Shown in pieces: positions 23,606 through 34,949 of a stretch of DNA of 64,000 nt (positions are counted from its first letter, which is position 1; every line of letters starts with the position of its first letter). The position numbers and the translations under genes were made by a program. The notes beneath the pieces were generated by a model, which was given only the letters and a program-made list of their open reading frames with translations, did no database searches and had not been told where the DNA came from. The DNA is from Saururus chinensis (taxonomy: Eukaryota > Streptophyta > Magnoliopsida > Piperales > Saururaceae): assembly GCA_035235625.1 (NCBI GenBank), contig CP141148.1:16431057-16495056 (forward strand). Reading direction: 5' to 3'.

Positions 23606-24691
23606 CTAGGCGCGTCTCTGCAAAGCCATCTCTTTTCTCATTTGAAGGTTGTCGACGGCATCCAGTTTAGGAATCGCCCGGTGCAGAACATCCGTGAGGA
23701 GGTGCAGAAAGCACGCAACCCCAATGACGACCAGCGGCTTGTTCTGGGAGATTGCCGCCGGGCCGTTGCAGACAGCACCGACTGACTGCCTGCAGTTGCA
23801 GAACTCCACCGTGCCGTCGCTGGACCCCGGAAAGTCGAGAAGGCAGGCAACGTCGCCGGCGGCAAGATCGCCTCCCCTGTTTTCGACTGTGAAACAGGGA
23901 GTGGATTCGGTACCGAAGGGGACAAACTGATCTGAGAAGCCATGAATCTCCAGCACGTTGGCCTCCCACCGAGCTCCATCACCTGCTTCTCCATCGACGC
24001 CAACTCCACCGTCCAGAAGGCATGCAACCGCTCTGAGTTGCACGCCTGGGTCCCCGATGAGATGCTTGATGCCCGAGATGTCGCTGATCTTCTGGCCGAC
24101 TCCGGTGGCTGGGATGAGGTGGCCGTCCGTCACAAGCTCCTCCCCATTGTCCGCGGTGTTGGCCATCACCATCCCTGCGCCCGCATCCTTCACCACCACT
24201 CCCTTCTGCACCCTCGTGTGGATCCCCCTGTCGCAGAGCACGATCTTCCGGTCGACCTTTTCTGGGATCAGCGTCCCGGTCATGCAGAGGTTGCCGTTGG
24301 TGACGTTGGTGGTGTTGCTGAGGGCGCTGACAGTGGTGATCCCTGGGGCGATGCTGGAGAGGCTGAAGGAGCTAGAACCAGCGGTGCCTGCGGAGTAGGA
24401 AGCAAGGATCCCCCCCTGCATGGCTGTGAAGGCGCCTACAGCGACGCTGTCGCGGTAGAAGTCAGGTGTGCCGCTGCCGAGAGAGCGGGAGAGGAAGTCT
24501 CGAGCGATGTCTGGACCTCCATCACCTCCCCTTCGATGACCACGGCCGGCTCCTTGACACGGATCATCTGGAGGATGACGCCAGCGGCCTTGCGGGGCGC
24601 TGGCTGACCACGCCCTCGGACGTGGCGTGGAACTCCAGAAAGGAGTTGAGGCCCCGGTTGCGAGTGTGTGAGTGGGCGCTGCTGCGCGCAA
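23606..24691 (-). pseudogene. Chimeric ORF (361 codons) containing the subtilase capture
   Basis: An uninterrupted minus-strand frame inside the LTR element. Residues about 65-220 are subtilase-derived (separate entry). Residues 1-64 are Arg/Pro/Gly-rich without recognised homology. Residues about 221-361 hold three VACLLD/VACFLH-like repeats, which correspond to three DNA copies of a GCAGAARGCAYGCAACC-like motif at about 23704, 23840 and 24012, and belong to no family I know. There is no signal peptide and no catalytic Ser or His. The frame may be open by chance in GC-rich DNA, or kept as a fusion; I cannot tell which. Confidence 0.55.
24030..24500 (-). pseudogene. Captured subtilase (SBT) fragment
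   Basis: The translation shows the plant subtilase signatures DFYRDSVAVGAF, a SAG-x-AG motif, NGNLCMTGTLIPEKV, KIVLCDRG, VQKG and ANTADNGEELVTDGHLIPATGVG. These span the catalytic-Asn region and the inserted protease-associated (PA) domain of SBT1-type extracellular serine proteases. The conserved oxyanion Asn of SAGNAG is Thr here (codon 103 of the 361-codon frame). Roughly 40 residues normally found between the Asn region and the PA domain are missing. The Asp, His and Ser catalytic regions are absent, so no protease activity is possible. It is in sense with the element. The capture may predate loss of introns or be RNA-mediated; no intron is visible. Confidence 0.9.
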
Positions 24692-25020
24692 TACAGGTCA
24701 GATACCTCACCGCCGTCGAATGGTGGAGCGACGGGAAGTGAGCAAGGCTTGGACGTCCGGGTTGCAACACCTCCCTGTCCTCCGCTGCTGCCATCGAATG
24801 GTGGCTGATCAGCGTCTCGCTGGACAGCGGGTAACCACGGTGGAGGATCTGGCGGCTCTTGCATGAGGACAGCAGGAGGCAGCCTTGGTAGAGTGGCCGC
24901 TGTGCTTGCCGTCGCCTCGTCCTTTGCTGTGCTCACCATATACGTCATTAGGACTTCCAATACATCCAGGATTTTGTCGAGCTTGAGTTCGCTGGCTGTC
25001 GCAAGATCACCTCGAGTCAT
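24501..25020 (-). pseudogene. gag-like N-terminus fused to captured sequence
   Basis: From ATG 25020 (minus), 15 bases past the primer site, a frame stays open to 24436. The first 35 residues have a KLDKILDVLEVLM heptad-like helix, comparable in position and pattern to KLSEILLAVQTL near the start of the autonomous gag (53282). A Pro-rich stretch follows, then unrelated GC-rich sequence from about 24750. Only the beginning of gag is kept. Confidence 0.65.
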
Positions 25021-25033
25021 GACCGGGGATTGA

Positions 25034-25050
25034 AACTGCTCCGATACCAA
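25034..25050 (-). promoter_or_regulatory. tRNA-iMet-type primer-binding site
   Basis: The minus strand reads TTGGTATCGGAGCAG directly after the 5' LTR. The same site, TTGGTATCGGAGC, is used by the autonomous element at 53300-53312. Confidence 0.85.
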
Positions 25051-25385
25051 TGTCGTGGACGATTGTCCACAATCATGGAGTGACGCAAGGAAGCCGGGAA
25101 AGGGGAGGGTGGATGGCGTGGCCATCAGACAGAAATGGGTGAAGCATAGAAGAAAGGGGAGAAGATGAGACAATTAATCATTTACTAATAAATGAGGGCC
25201 TAACCCTTACACTTAAATAAGCAAACTAATGGGCTCACTAACAGATGCCTAAGGCCCGTTAACATAATTAAAGAAAATACTAATTAACCCAGTTACCTAA
25301 ATACCCCTATTACAATAAAACCCTAAATTACCCTACTACTTGGCCCCAATGGCAGCCCCTAGCATCCCCTAAAACATTCACAACA
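25051..25385 (-). repeat. 5' LTR (right copy)
   Basis: 335 bp, same length and ends as the left LTR; adjoins the primer site. On the minus strand it runs TGTTGTGAATG to GTCCACGACA. Confidence 0.93.
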
Positions 25386-25744
25386 TTGATATTTGATGAA
25401 AAGGGGTAAGTCTCCTCAATTTATTTATGATTTCAACAATGTTGCTGACACTTTATTTGATTTTCTTATTAGGAAAATGGACAAAGAAATGAATCAGAAA
25501 CACGCCGAAGTTTCATCTTCATCAAAAGGGGAAAATCCCTTAATAAGCCCAGAAATTGAAATCTGTCATGATTTCAAAAATACTACTCCTTCCTCTTTTG
25601 GAAAGACAACAACGCAATTTTGCGGAGTTGTCAGAAATGATGCATACAGTGTGAAAACACTATAAAAACTACGAAGACTTGGATCCTCAAGAATTCTAAG
25701 CTAGTCCTGAGTGTCCGGCTACGGGTAAAGACATATCAAATCCG
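25386..25744 (+). pseudogene. Pararetrovirus B, segment after the protease, unrecognised
   Basis: Viral sequence resumes after the TTGAT duplication. An open piece, 25393-25665 (90 codons), is Lys/Asn/Phe-rich with no recognised motif; it is not reverse transcriptase. From about 25664 another frame (with a stop before 25745) leads into the next ORF and includes a CPATGKDI stretch. It may be the end of the polyprotein or the start of the downstream ORF. Confidence 0.5.
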
Positions 25745-26822
25745 GTGATGGCTGTGGCTTTGCCGAAAAGCCAGGTTGTTTGGAAAAACAACAAAATTGT
25801 GATCATTCGTGATCCAAAAAATTATTTTAAAACAAACAATAAGTTATCTCTTTTCAATAAAGTCTTATTAGATAACTTATTAAATGATTTTAAAAATCAA
25901 TCATATGATTATTTTCTGGAACATATGCAAATGGTTTCAAACATTTTTTCAACTATTCCAAAAGAAAAACAAAATTTTGTTGCTTCAAAATTAGAGGACA
26001 TTGTTACTTCTTTCAAAATGTCTTCAAATATTTCTCGAACCATTTATCATGAATGGATTTGGGAGGCCAAATTGCCTTCAGAAATTATTGAAAAAATTCA
26101 GAATTTGGAACCTACAGGAGTGGAAGCAAACACTCTTTGATATTTGGAATGGTCTCTATATTGAGAAAATTGACTATAAAATAATCAAAGGAATTACCTC
26201 AGCAATTCCTCAGCTGATCATAGACAGACCTGAAGACAAGGACCAGGAAAAGATTATTAAACTTTTCGAATGGGGACTTATCAAGAAATTATATATCCAA
26301 AATGCTTAGAACCTTAAATATTATTCTCCCATCATACTTCAAGAAACAAAAAGATTTGTCCGTTATAATGAGGACCCCAATATTGTGATCCATATTACAA
26401 TGGCTTCACCAGAATGGGACAAGGATGGAGAATGTTATCCTCCATTTCACTTATTACAAATACACAAAGCAACTTTGGGAAACATGGAACAAGCCTTGAT
26501 ACATAGTTATTGGGGATACAATGAGGAACTTATTGTTCTAGATTTGGTAGAACAGAAAAAATGGGGACTTCTTATCATAAATGAAACAATCAGTGAAGCC
26601 AAAGCTTTTGGATTATTGGAGATTAAAAGAAAGCTAAAACATAATCAAAGAGTTTTAACCTTCACCACTACCGTCCAAACTCAAAGGACAATAATTCAAT
26701 GCAGTAATTATAACTATAGCCTTATATGTGGAATTGGTGGTAAAATTGAACAGGGAAAAATTCCTATGACAAAGCACACTAGAAATCTTTATCAAGATGC
26801 CCTGGAATACCAAGAAGATTAA
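25745..26822 (+). pseudogene. Unrecognised downstream ORF of pararetrovirus B, frameshifted
   Basis: Three overlapping open pieces (25745-26140, 26001-26309, 26385-26822) appear to be one coding region with a frameshift near 26120-26140 and a stop at 26307-26309. I do not recognise it. It has helical Lys/Glu-rich N-terminal halves and a mixed alpha/beta C-terminal part with many aromatic residues. By position it resembles the last ORF of tungroviruses, or the inclusion-body ORF of caulimoviruses, but I see no diagnostic motif of either. It sits just before the promoter region. Confidence 0.6.
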
Positions 26823-26940
26823 TGGTCTACATGATGGAATGACATCAGCCATGACAGTGACCACAGCTTTGACTCAATTGAAGAGGACAGTTTAGATAAT
26901 GCCATGGAGCCATAAAAAGATTCCTACAAGAAAAGAAGAT

Positions 26941-26961
26941 CATAAAGTAATCAACTTTATG
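26941..26961. promoter_or_regulatory. Palindrome CATAAAGT-N5-ACTTTATG, copy 1
   Basis: Eight-base arms CATAAAGT and ACTTTATG around a 5-base centre. A second copy starts exactly 60 bp downstream. Possibly a duplicated enhancer or protein-binding site; function is inferred only from position. Confidence 0.6.
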
Positions 26962-27000
26962 AATAATGAAAGGAGCATTATTGAAGATGAAGACAAAGAG

Positions 27001-27022
27001 CATAAAGTAATCTAACTTTATG
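27001..27022. promoter_or_regulatory. Palindrome CATAAAGT-N6-ACTTTATG, copy 2
   Basis: Same arms as copy 1, with one extra base in the centre. It lies about 130 bp upstream of the TATA box. Confidence 0.6.
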
Positions 27023-27152
27023 CATTATTACCGACAACTCTTAAAGAGGATGCTTTGAGGATAAGAATTCTAATCCTCCTTTTTTTTTCTTTATTATTTC
27101 TTTTGTTTGTACAATACTTTTCTTCTTTTGTTTGTATACTATCCAAAGTCTC

Positions 27153-27160
27153 TATATAAT
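27153..27160 (+). promoter_or_regulatory. TATA box of pararetrovirus B pregenomic promoter
   Basis: TATATAAT in the context TCTCTATATAATGAGACC, the only strong TATA in this intergenic region. The start site would be expected near 27185-27195. Confidence 0.7.
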
Positions 27161-27216
27161 GAGACCACTTTGTAAGAGGGAGGACAAGCCTTTCTCCGGC
27201 AAGCTCTTCCTTAAGC

Positions 27217-27236
27217 GCTCTCTCTCTCTCTCTCTT
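27217..27236. repeat. CT microsatellite in the viral leader
   Basis: About nine CT units, 60 bp downstream of the TATA box. Pyrimidine-rich leader sequences downstream of the start are known to stimulate some caulimovirid promoters; here that role is inferred. Confidence 0.7.
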
Positions 27237-27302
27237 GTAAATCTTTTTCTTTCTTTCTTTTGTAATCCTTTCTTCCATTTCTTGTAAAAATTTTCTATTG
27301 TG

Positions 27303-27308
27303 AATAAA
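27303..27308 (+). terminator. Polyadenylation signal AATAAA of pararetrovirus B
   Basis: AATAAA about 150 bp past the TATA box, followed by a T-rich tract. The position suits the single poly(A) site of a terminally redundant viral RNA. Confidence 0.6.
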
Positions 27309-30300
27309 AGTTTTTTTCTTTTACCATCCTCTCCCTCCACCATCTTCCACCTAAATTCCCTTTTATTTACAAAATCATATCCTTTTAATTGATTAAAAAA
27401 GAAGTAAGTTAAGAATGTGCACAGCAAACCAATCTGATCACTTTTGGTCAAGTTATATCTTTTTCATCGATTAAAACCGAAGTAAGTCAAGAATATACAC
27501 AAATTGTTATATCGTTTAAAGTTTAAATAGAACTCTCATTCATTTGTTACGTTCATAATAATGAATTAAATTGACAAAGTGATTCCACAATTTGACCGTC
27601 TTCCTTAAGTTTTATGATTTAATTTGCTTAACTAGATTTAGAACAAAGAACCATATGATTTTATTTGATTAACTAGATTTAGAACAAAACATCAAAGCGC
27701 GTCACGAATATATATTTAAATATTTTAAAGAAAATGTACTTATTTGCTAAGTTCAAAAAAATGAATTAAATGTACTAAACGACGAACTAATTTGACTCCT
27801 TTTGGTCAAGTTATATCCTTTTAATCAATTAAAACCGAAGTAAGATAAAAAATACACAAATTGTTATATCGTTTATAGTTTAAAGAGATTCCATAATTTG
27901 ACAATTCTTCCTTAATTTATATAATTTTATTCACTTAACTAGATTTATAACAAAGTACCAAAGCTCTTCATGAATGTATATTTAATTATTTTAAATTAAT
28001 ACGTACTCATTTCCTAAGTTCAAAAGAAAAAATTAAACTGAATAAATGACCAACCAATCGGACCCATTTTGGTAAAGTTATATCATTTTGATTGATTAAA
28101 ACCGAAGTTAAAAATGTGCACAAATCATTATATCGTTTAAATTTTAAAGTGACTTCCCATCCATTTGTTACATTTGTAATAACGAATCAATTTAGCAAAG
28201 TGATTCCATAATTTGACTATTCTTCCTTAACTTATATGATTGTATCCAATTAAATAAATTTAAAACAAAGCACAAAAGCTCGTCATGAATGTCTATTTAA
28301 TTATTTTAAAAGAAAATATTCTTATTTGCTAAGTTCAAAATAATGAATTATATGTACTAAACAACAAACCAATTAGACCCCTTTGGGTCAAGTTATATCC
28401 TTTTGATCGATTAAAACTGAAATAAGTGCACAAATCATTAAATCGTTTACAATTTAAAGAGACCTCTCATTCATTTGTTATGTTTGCAATGACAAATAAA
28501 ATTAATAAAGTGATTCCACAATTTAACTATTCTTCCTTAGCTTATATGTTTCTATTCGCTTAACCATATTTAGAATGAAGTACTAAAGCTCATCATGAAT
28601 GTATATTTAATTATTTTAAATAAATAAGTACTCATTTACAAAGTTTTAAAGAATGAATTAAACATTCTTTCTTAGCTTATATGTTTTTATTTGCTTAACT
28701 AGATTTAGACAAAGCACTAAAGCTCTTGGCAAAAGTATATTTAATTATTTTAAAGAATATGTATTCATTTGCTAAGTTGAAAAGAATGAATTAAACGTAC
28801 TAAATGATGAACTAATCGGACCCCTTTTGGTCATTTTATATCATTTTAGTCGATTAAAACCAAAGTAAGTTAAGAATGTGCACACATCGTTATTTCGTTT
28901 AAAGTTTTAAAAGACCTCCCATTCATTTGTTATGTTCGTAATAATGAATGAAATTGACAAAGTTATTCTATAATTTGATCATTCTTATTTAGTTTATATG
29001 TTTTTATTTGCTTAACTATATTTAGAACAAAGTACTAAAGCTCGTTAGGAATGTATATTTAATTATTTTAAATTAATGCACACTCATTTGGTAACTTTGA
29101 AAAAATGAATTAAACTTACTAGACAATGAACTAATCAAACCACTTTTAGTAAAGTTATATCAGTTTAATCGATTAAAACTGAAGTAAAAATGTGCACAAA
29201 TCTTTATATCATTTAAAGTTTAAAGAAACTACTCATTATTCATTTGTTACGTTTATAATAACGAATCATATTGAAAAAGTAACAACAATTTGATTGTCCT
29301 TATTTATTTTAAACAATTTTATTCGTTTAACTAGATTTAAAACAATGCACCAAAGCTCGTGACGAATGCATCTTTAATTATTTTAAATAAATACGTATTA
29401 ATTTGCTAAGTTCAAAATAATGAATCAAACTTACTAACCGACGAACCAATCAGACCCCTTTTGGTGAAGTTACTTCCTTTTGATCGACTAACCATTCATT
29501 TGTTACATTTGTAAAAACTAATGAATTTAACAAACTGATTCTGCAATTTAACCAATCTTCCTTATTTGATTTTATTCCATTAACTAGATTTAGAACAAAG
29601 CACTAAAGTTTGTCATGAATGTCTATTTAATTATTTTAGATAAAAACATACTCATTTGCTAAGTTGAAAATAATTAATTAAATGTGCTAAACGACAAAAC
29701 CAATTAGACCTCTTTTGATCGATTAAAACCGAAGTAAGTTAAGAATATGCACAAATGTTAAATCGTTTAAGGTTTAAAGAGAGCTCTCATTCATTTGTTA
29801 CATTTCTAATAATGAATAAAATTTACAAAGTGATTCCACAATTTGACCATTCTTCCTTAGCTTATATGTTTTTATTTACTTAACTATAATTAGAACGAAA
29901 TACTAAAGATCGTCACAAATATATTTTTAATTATTTAAGATAAATACATGACCATTTGCTAGAAAGATTGAATTAAAGTACAAAATAACAAACTAATCGA
30001 ACCACTTTTGGTCAAGTTATATCAGTTTAATCGATTAAAATCAAAGTGAGTTAGGAATGTGCATAAATCATTATATTATTTAAAGTTTAAAGAGACCTCT
30101 AATCCATTTGTTAAGTTCATAATAATGAATCATATTGACAAAATGATACCACAATTTTACCATTATTCCTTAATATATATGATTTCATTTGCTTAACTAG
30201 ATTTAGAACAAAGCACCAAAGCTCATAATGAATGTATATTTAATTATTTTAAATGAATACATATTTGTTTAATAAGTTCAAAATAATGAATCAAATGTGC

Positions 30301-33300
30301 TAAATGATGAACCAATTGGACCCCTTTTGGTCAAGTTAATATCTTTTTAATTGTTTAAAACTGAAGTGAGTTAAGAATGTATATAAATCGTTATATTGTT
30401 TAAAGTTTAAAAAGATCTCTCATTAAATTGTTACATTTGTAAAATCAAATCTATGTTATAAAGTAATTCCACATTTTGACCGTTCTTCCTTAATTTATAT
30501 TATTTCATTCGCTTAAATAAATTTAAAACAAAACACTAAAGCTCATCAAAAATGTATATTTAATTTTTTAAATTAATATATACTCATTTGCTAAGTTCAA
30601 AAGAATGAATTAAATGTACTAAATGACAAACCAATTAGGCCCCTTTTGGTCTATCTTTTTGATCTATTAAAACTGAAGTAGGTTAAGAATGTACATAAAT
30701 CTTTGTATAGTTTAAAGTTTAGAAAGTCCTCCCATTTAATTGTTATATTTATAATAACGAATCAAATCAACAAAGTGATTCCATAGTTTGACCGTTCTTC
30801 CTTAACTTATATGTTTTTATTCGCTTTACTATATTTAGAACAAAGCACCAAAGCCCGTCACGAATGTATCTTTAATTATTATAAATAAATATGTACTCAT
30901 TTGCTAAGTGCAAAATAATGAATTAAACATATTAAACAACGAATGAATTGGATCACTTTTGGTTAAGTTATATCAGCTTAATCGAATAAAACCAAAGTTA
31001 AGAATGTGCACAAATTATTATATCGTTTAAAATTTAAACATACCTCTCATTTATATGTTACATTCATAATAACGAATTAAATTAACTAAGTGATTCCACA
31101 ATTAGACCATTCGTCACAAATGTTTATTTAATTTTTTTAAATAAATACATATTTATTTATTAAGTTCGTAATAATTAATTAAATGCACAAAATGATAAAC
31201 AAATCGGATCAATTTTGGTCAAGTTATATCCTTTTAATTGATTAAAACTGAAGTAAGTTAAGAATGCGCATAAATTGATATATTGTTTAAAGTTTAAAGA
31301 GACCTCTCATTCAATTTTTATGTTTATAATAATGAATCAAAGTAACAATTTGACTCCACAATTTGACTGTTCTTTCTCAACTTACATGATTTAATTTATT
31401 TAACTAGATTTAGAACAAAACACTAAAGCTCTTGATGAATGCGTATTTAATTGTTTTAAAGAATACATATATATTTACTAAGTTCAAAAGAATAAATCAA
31501 ACGTACTAAACGACAAACCAAACAACCCTTTTTGGTCAAGTTATATCCTTTTAATCAATTAAAACCGAAGTAAGTTAAGAATATGCACAAATCCTTATAT
31601 TGTTTAAAGTTTAGAGATGCCTCCCATTCATTTCTTATGTTTGTAATAACGAAACAAATTCACAAAGTGATACCACAATTTAACCATTTTTCTTTAATTT
31701 ATATGATTTCTTTCGCTTAACTAGATTTAGTACAAAGCATTAAAGCTCGTCACAAATTTATATTTAATTATTTTAAATTAATACATATTTATTTGCTAAG
31801 TTCAAAAGAATGAATTAAAGGTACTAAACAACTTACCAATCAAGCCTCTTTTGGTCAAGTTATATCATTTTGATCTATTAAAACCGAAGTAAGTTAAGAA
31901 TGTACGTAAATCGTTGTATCATTTAAATTTTAAAAAAGACCTCCTATTCATTTGTTACATTCATAATAACGAATCAAATCGACAAAGTGATTCCACAGTT
32001 TGACTATTCTTCCTTAACTGATATGTTTTTATTCACTTAACTTTATTTAGAACGAAGCACTAAAGCCAATTACGAATGTATATTTAGTTATTTTAAATAA
32101 AAACGTAAAAGAATACATTAAAAGTACTAATTGATGAACTAATCGGACCACTTTTAATCAAGTGATATCAACTTAATCGATTAAAACCAAAGTAAGTTAA
32201 GAATGGGCACAAATCGTTATATCATTTAAAATTTAAATAGACCTCTCATTCATATGTTACATTGGTAATAATGAATTAAATTAACTAAGTGATTCAACAA
32301 TTTTACCATTAGCTTTAATGATTTTATTCACCTAACTAGATTTTGAAATAAGAACAAAAACTCGTCACGAATGTATATTTAATTATTTTAAAAACCGAAG
32401 TAAGTTAAGAATGTGTACAAATTGTTATACCATTTAAAGTTTAAATAGGCTTCTCATTCATTTGATATGTTAGTAATAACGAATCAAATTAACAAATGGA
32501 TTCCACAATTTGACCATTTAGCTTATATGATTTTATTTGTTTAACTAGATTTATAACTATGCACCAAAGCTTGTGACGAATGTATCCTTTTGATCGATTA
32601 AAACCGAAGTAAGTTAAGAATATGCACAAATCGTTATATCGTTTAAAGTTTAAAAAGAACTTTATTAATTTATTACGTTCATAATAACAAATCATATTAA
32701 CAAAGTGATACCACAATTTGACCATTCTTCCTTAATTTTATGATTTCTTTCACTTAACTAGATTTAGAACAAAGCACTAAAGCTTGTCACGAATATATAT
32801 TTAATTATTTTAAATAAATAAGTACTCATTTGTTAAGTTCAAAATAATGAATTAAACTTACTAAACGACGAACTAATCAGAGCCCTTTTAGTTTAAATAG
32901 GCTTCCTTATATCATTTTGATTGATTAAAATCGAAGTAAGTTAAGAATGTGAACAAATCGTTATATCGTTTAAAGCTTAAAGAGACCTCCCATTCATATG
33001 TTATGTTCGTTATATGAATCAAATTAACAAAGTGATTCCACAATTTGACCGTTCCTTACTAGCTTATATGATTTCATTCGCCTAATGAGATTTCAAAATA
33101 GGAACGAAAGCTCATCATGAATAAATTTAATTATTTTAAATGAATACACACAATTTGCTAAGTTCAAAATAATAAATCAAACTTACTAGACGATGAACTA
33201 ATTTGACCACTTTTGGTCAAGCTATATCCTATTGATCGATTAAAACCAAAGACAATTTAGAATGTGCAGAAATCATTATGTTCTTTAAAGTTTAAAGATA

Positions 33301-34949
33301 CCTCTCATTTATTTGTTACATTCACAATAACAATTCAAATTAACAAAGTGATATCACAATTTGACCGTTCTTCCTTAATTTATATGATTTTATTTGCTTA
33401 AATAGATTTAGAACAAAGCACTATAGCTCATTGTGAATGTATATTTAAATTTTTAAATAAATACATATTTATTTACTAAGTTCATAAGAATGAATTAAAT
33501 GTACAAAATGACGAACCAATCTGATTACTTTTGGTCAAGAAATATCATTTTAATCGATTAAAACTGAAGTAAGTTAAGAATGTGCATAAACAGTTGTAAT
33601 GTTTAAAGTTTAAAGAGACCTCCCATTAATTTGTTATGTTCTTAATAAAGAATCAGATTTACAAAGTGATTCCAAAATTTAATATTTTTTACTTAGCATA
33701 TATGATTTTATTCATTTAACTAGATTTATAGCAAAACACCAAAAGAAGTCACAAAAGCATATTTAATTGTTTGGAATGAATATGTACTCATTTGCTAATT
33801 TTGAAAAGATGAATTAAATATACTACCACAAACTAATCAGACCACTTTTGGTCAAGTTATATCAGTTTAATCGATTAAACAGAAATAAGTTAAGAATGTG
33901 CACTAGTTATTATATCGTTTAAAGTTTAAAGAGACTTGTCATTTATATGTTATGTTCGTAATAACGAATCAAATTAACAAAATGATTCCACAATTCAACC
34001 ATTATTCGTTAGCTTTTATTTTCTTCGTCTAACTAGATTTAGAACTAAGCACTAAAGTTCATCACGAATGTATAGTTAATTATTTTAAATGAATACGTAC
34101 TCATTTACAAAGTTCAAAAGAATAAATCAGTTGTACAAAATAATGAACCAATTGGACCACTTTTAGTCAAGTTATACCATTTTAATCGATTAAAACTGAA
34201 GTAAGTTAAAAATGTCCATAAATTATTCTATTGTTTAAAGTTTGAATAGACCTCTTATTCATTTGTTACATTCATAATTACAAATCAAATTGACAAAATG
34301 ACTCCACAATTTAATTGTTCTTCCTTAGCTTATATGATTTCATTTGCATAACTAAATTTAGAAAAAAAATGTACTAAATCATGTCCCGAATGTATAATTA
34401 ATTATTTTAATTTAATATGTACACATTTGTTAAGTTCAAAAAAATGAATCAAGCGTGCTAAATGACTAACAAATCGTACCCCTTTTGGTAAAGTTATATA
34501 ATTTTGATAGATTAAAATCGAAAAAAGTTAAGAATGTGCATAAATCATTATATAGTTTAAAGTTTAAAGAGACCTCTAATTTATTTGTTACGCTCGTAAT
34601 AACGAATTAAATTGAAAAAGTGATACCACAATTTGACCATTCTTCTTTAATTTATATAATTTTATTTGCTTAACTAGATTTAGAACAAAGCACTAAAGCT
34701 CGTCACGAATATAAATTTAATGTTTTAAAATAAATTCATATTTGTTTGCTTAGTTTGCAAGAATGAATTAAATGCACGAAATGACGAACTAATTAGACTA
34801 CTTTTAGTCAAGTAATATCCTTTTAATAAATTAAAATCGAGGTTAAGAATGTGCACAAATCATTTTATCATTTAAAGTTTAAAAAGACCTGTCATTAATT
34901 TGTTATGTTCTAAATAACAAATCAAAATTACAAAGTGATTCCACAATCT

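Larger units (their letters stand above)
22323..25385 (-). mobile_element. Non-autonomous LTR retroelement with captured host gene pieces
   Basis: A complete 3,063-bp element on the minus strand: two 335-bp LTRs, a tRNA-iMet-type primer site next to the right-hand (5') LTR, a short gag-like start, GC-rich non-retroviral sequence including a subtilase fragment, and a Ty3/gypsy-like 3' end beside the left LTR. TSDs are TTGAT. It has no protease, reverse transcriptase, RNase H or integrase, so it would have to move using proteins of a relative. The likely helper family is represented at 48412-53648: both have LTRs near 330 bp starting TGTTGTG, the same primer site, and a similar end of pol just before the 3' LTR. 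Confidence 0.92.
26823..27374 (+). promoter_or_regulatory. Large intergenic region and promoter of pararetrovirus B
   Basis: Non-coding. In order: a TGACATCA element (26840-26847), two palindromes 60 bp apart, a T-rich tract (about 27075-27130), a TATA box, a CT repeat, and a polyadenylation signal. This order (enhancer elements, TATA, then poly(A) signal downstream of the start) is that of the caulimovirid pregenomic RNA promoter, where the terminally redundant RNA passes the poly(A) site once. Satellite begins near 27375. Confidence 0.75.

Noticed and set aside
23942..24607. Plus-strand ORFs of 221, 146 and 137 codons in 23035-24607
   Set aside because: They are antisense or out-of-frame shadows in GC-rich DNA opposite the captured subtilase and filler; no domain is seen.
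23606..24691. 361-codon frame as a host subtilase gene
   Set aside because: It lies inside an LTR element with TSDs, lacks the Asp, His and Ser catalytic regions, and has Thr at the conserved Asn.
22323..25390. LTR insertion as the cause of missing RT in pararetrovirus B
   Set aside because: A precise 5-bp duplication on both sides shows simple insertion without loss of target sequence.
27018..27451. Minus-strand ORFs rich in Arg, Lys and Glu
   Set aside because: They are the complement of the CT-rich viral leader; simple-sequence artefacts.
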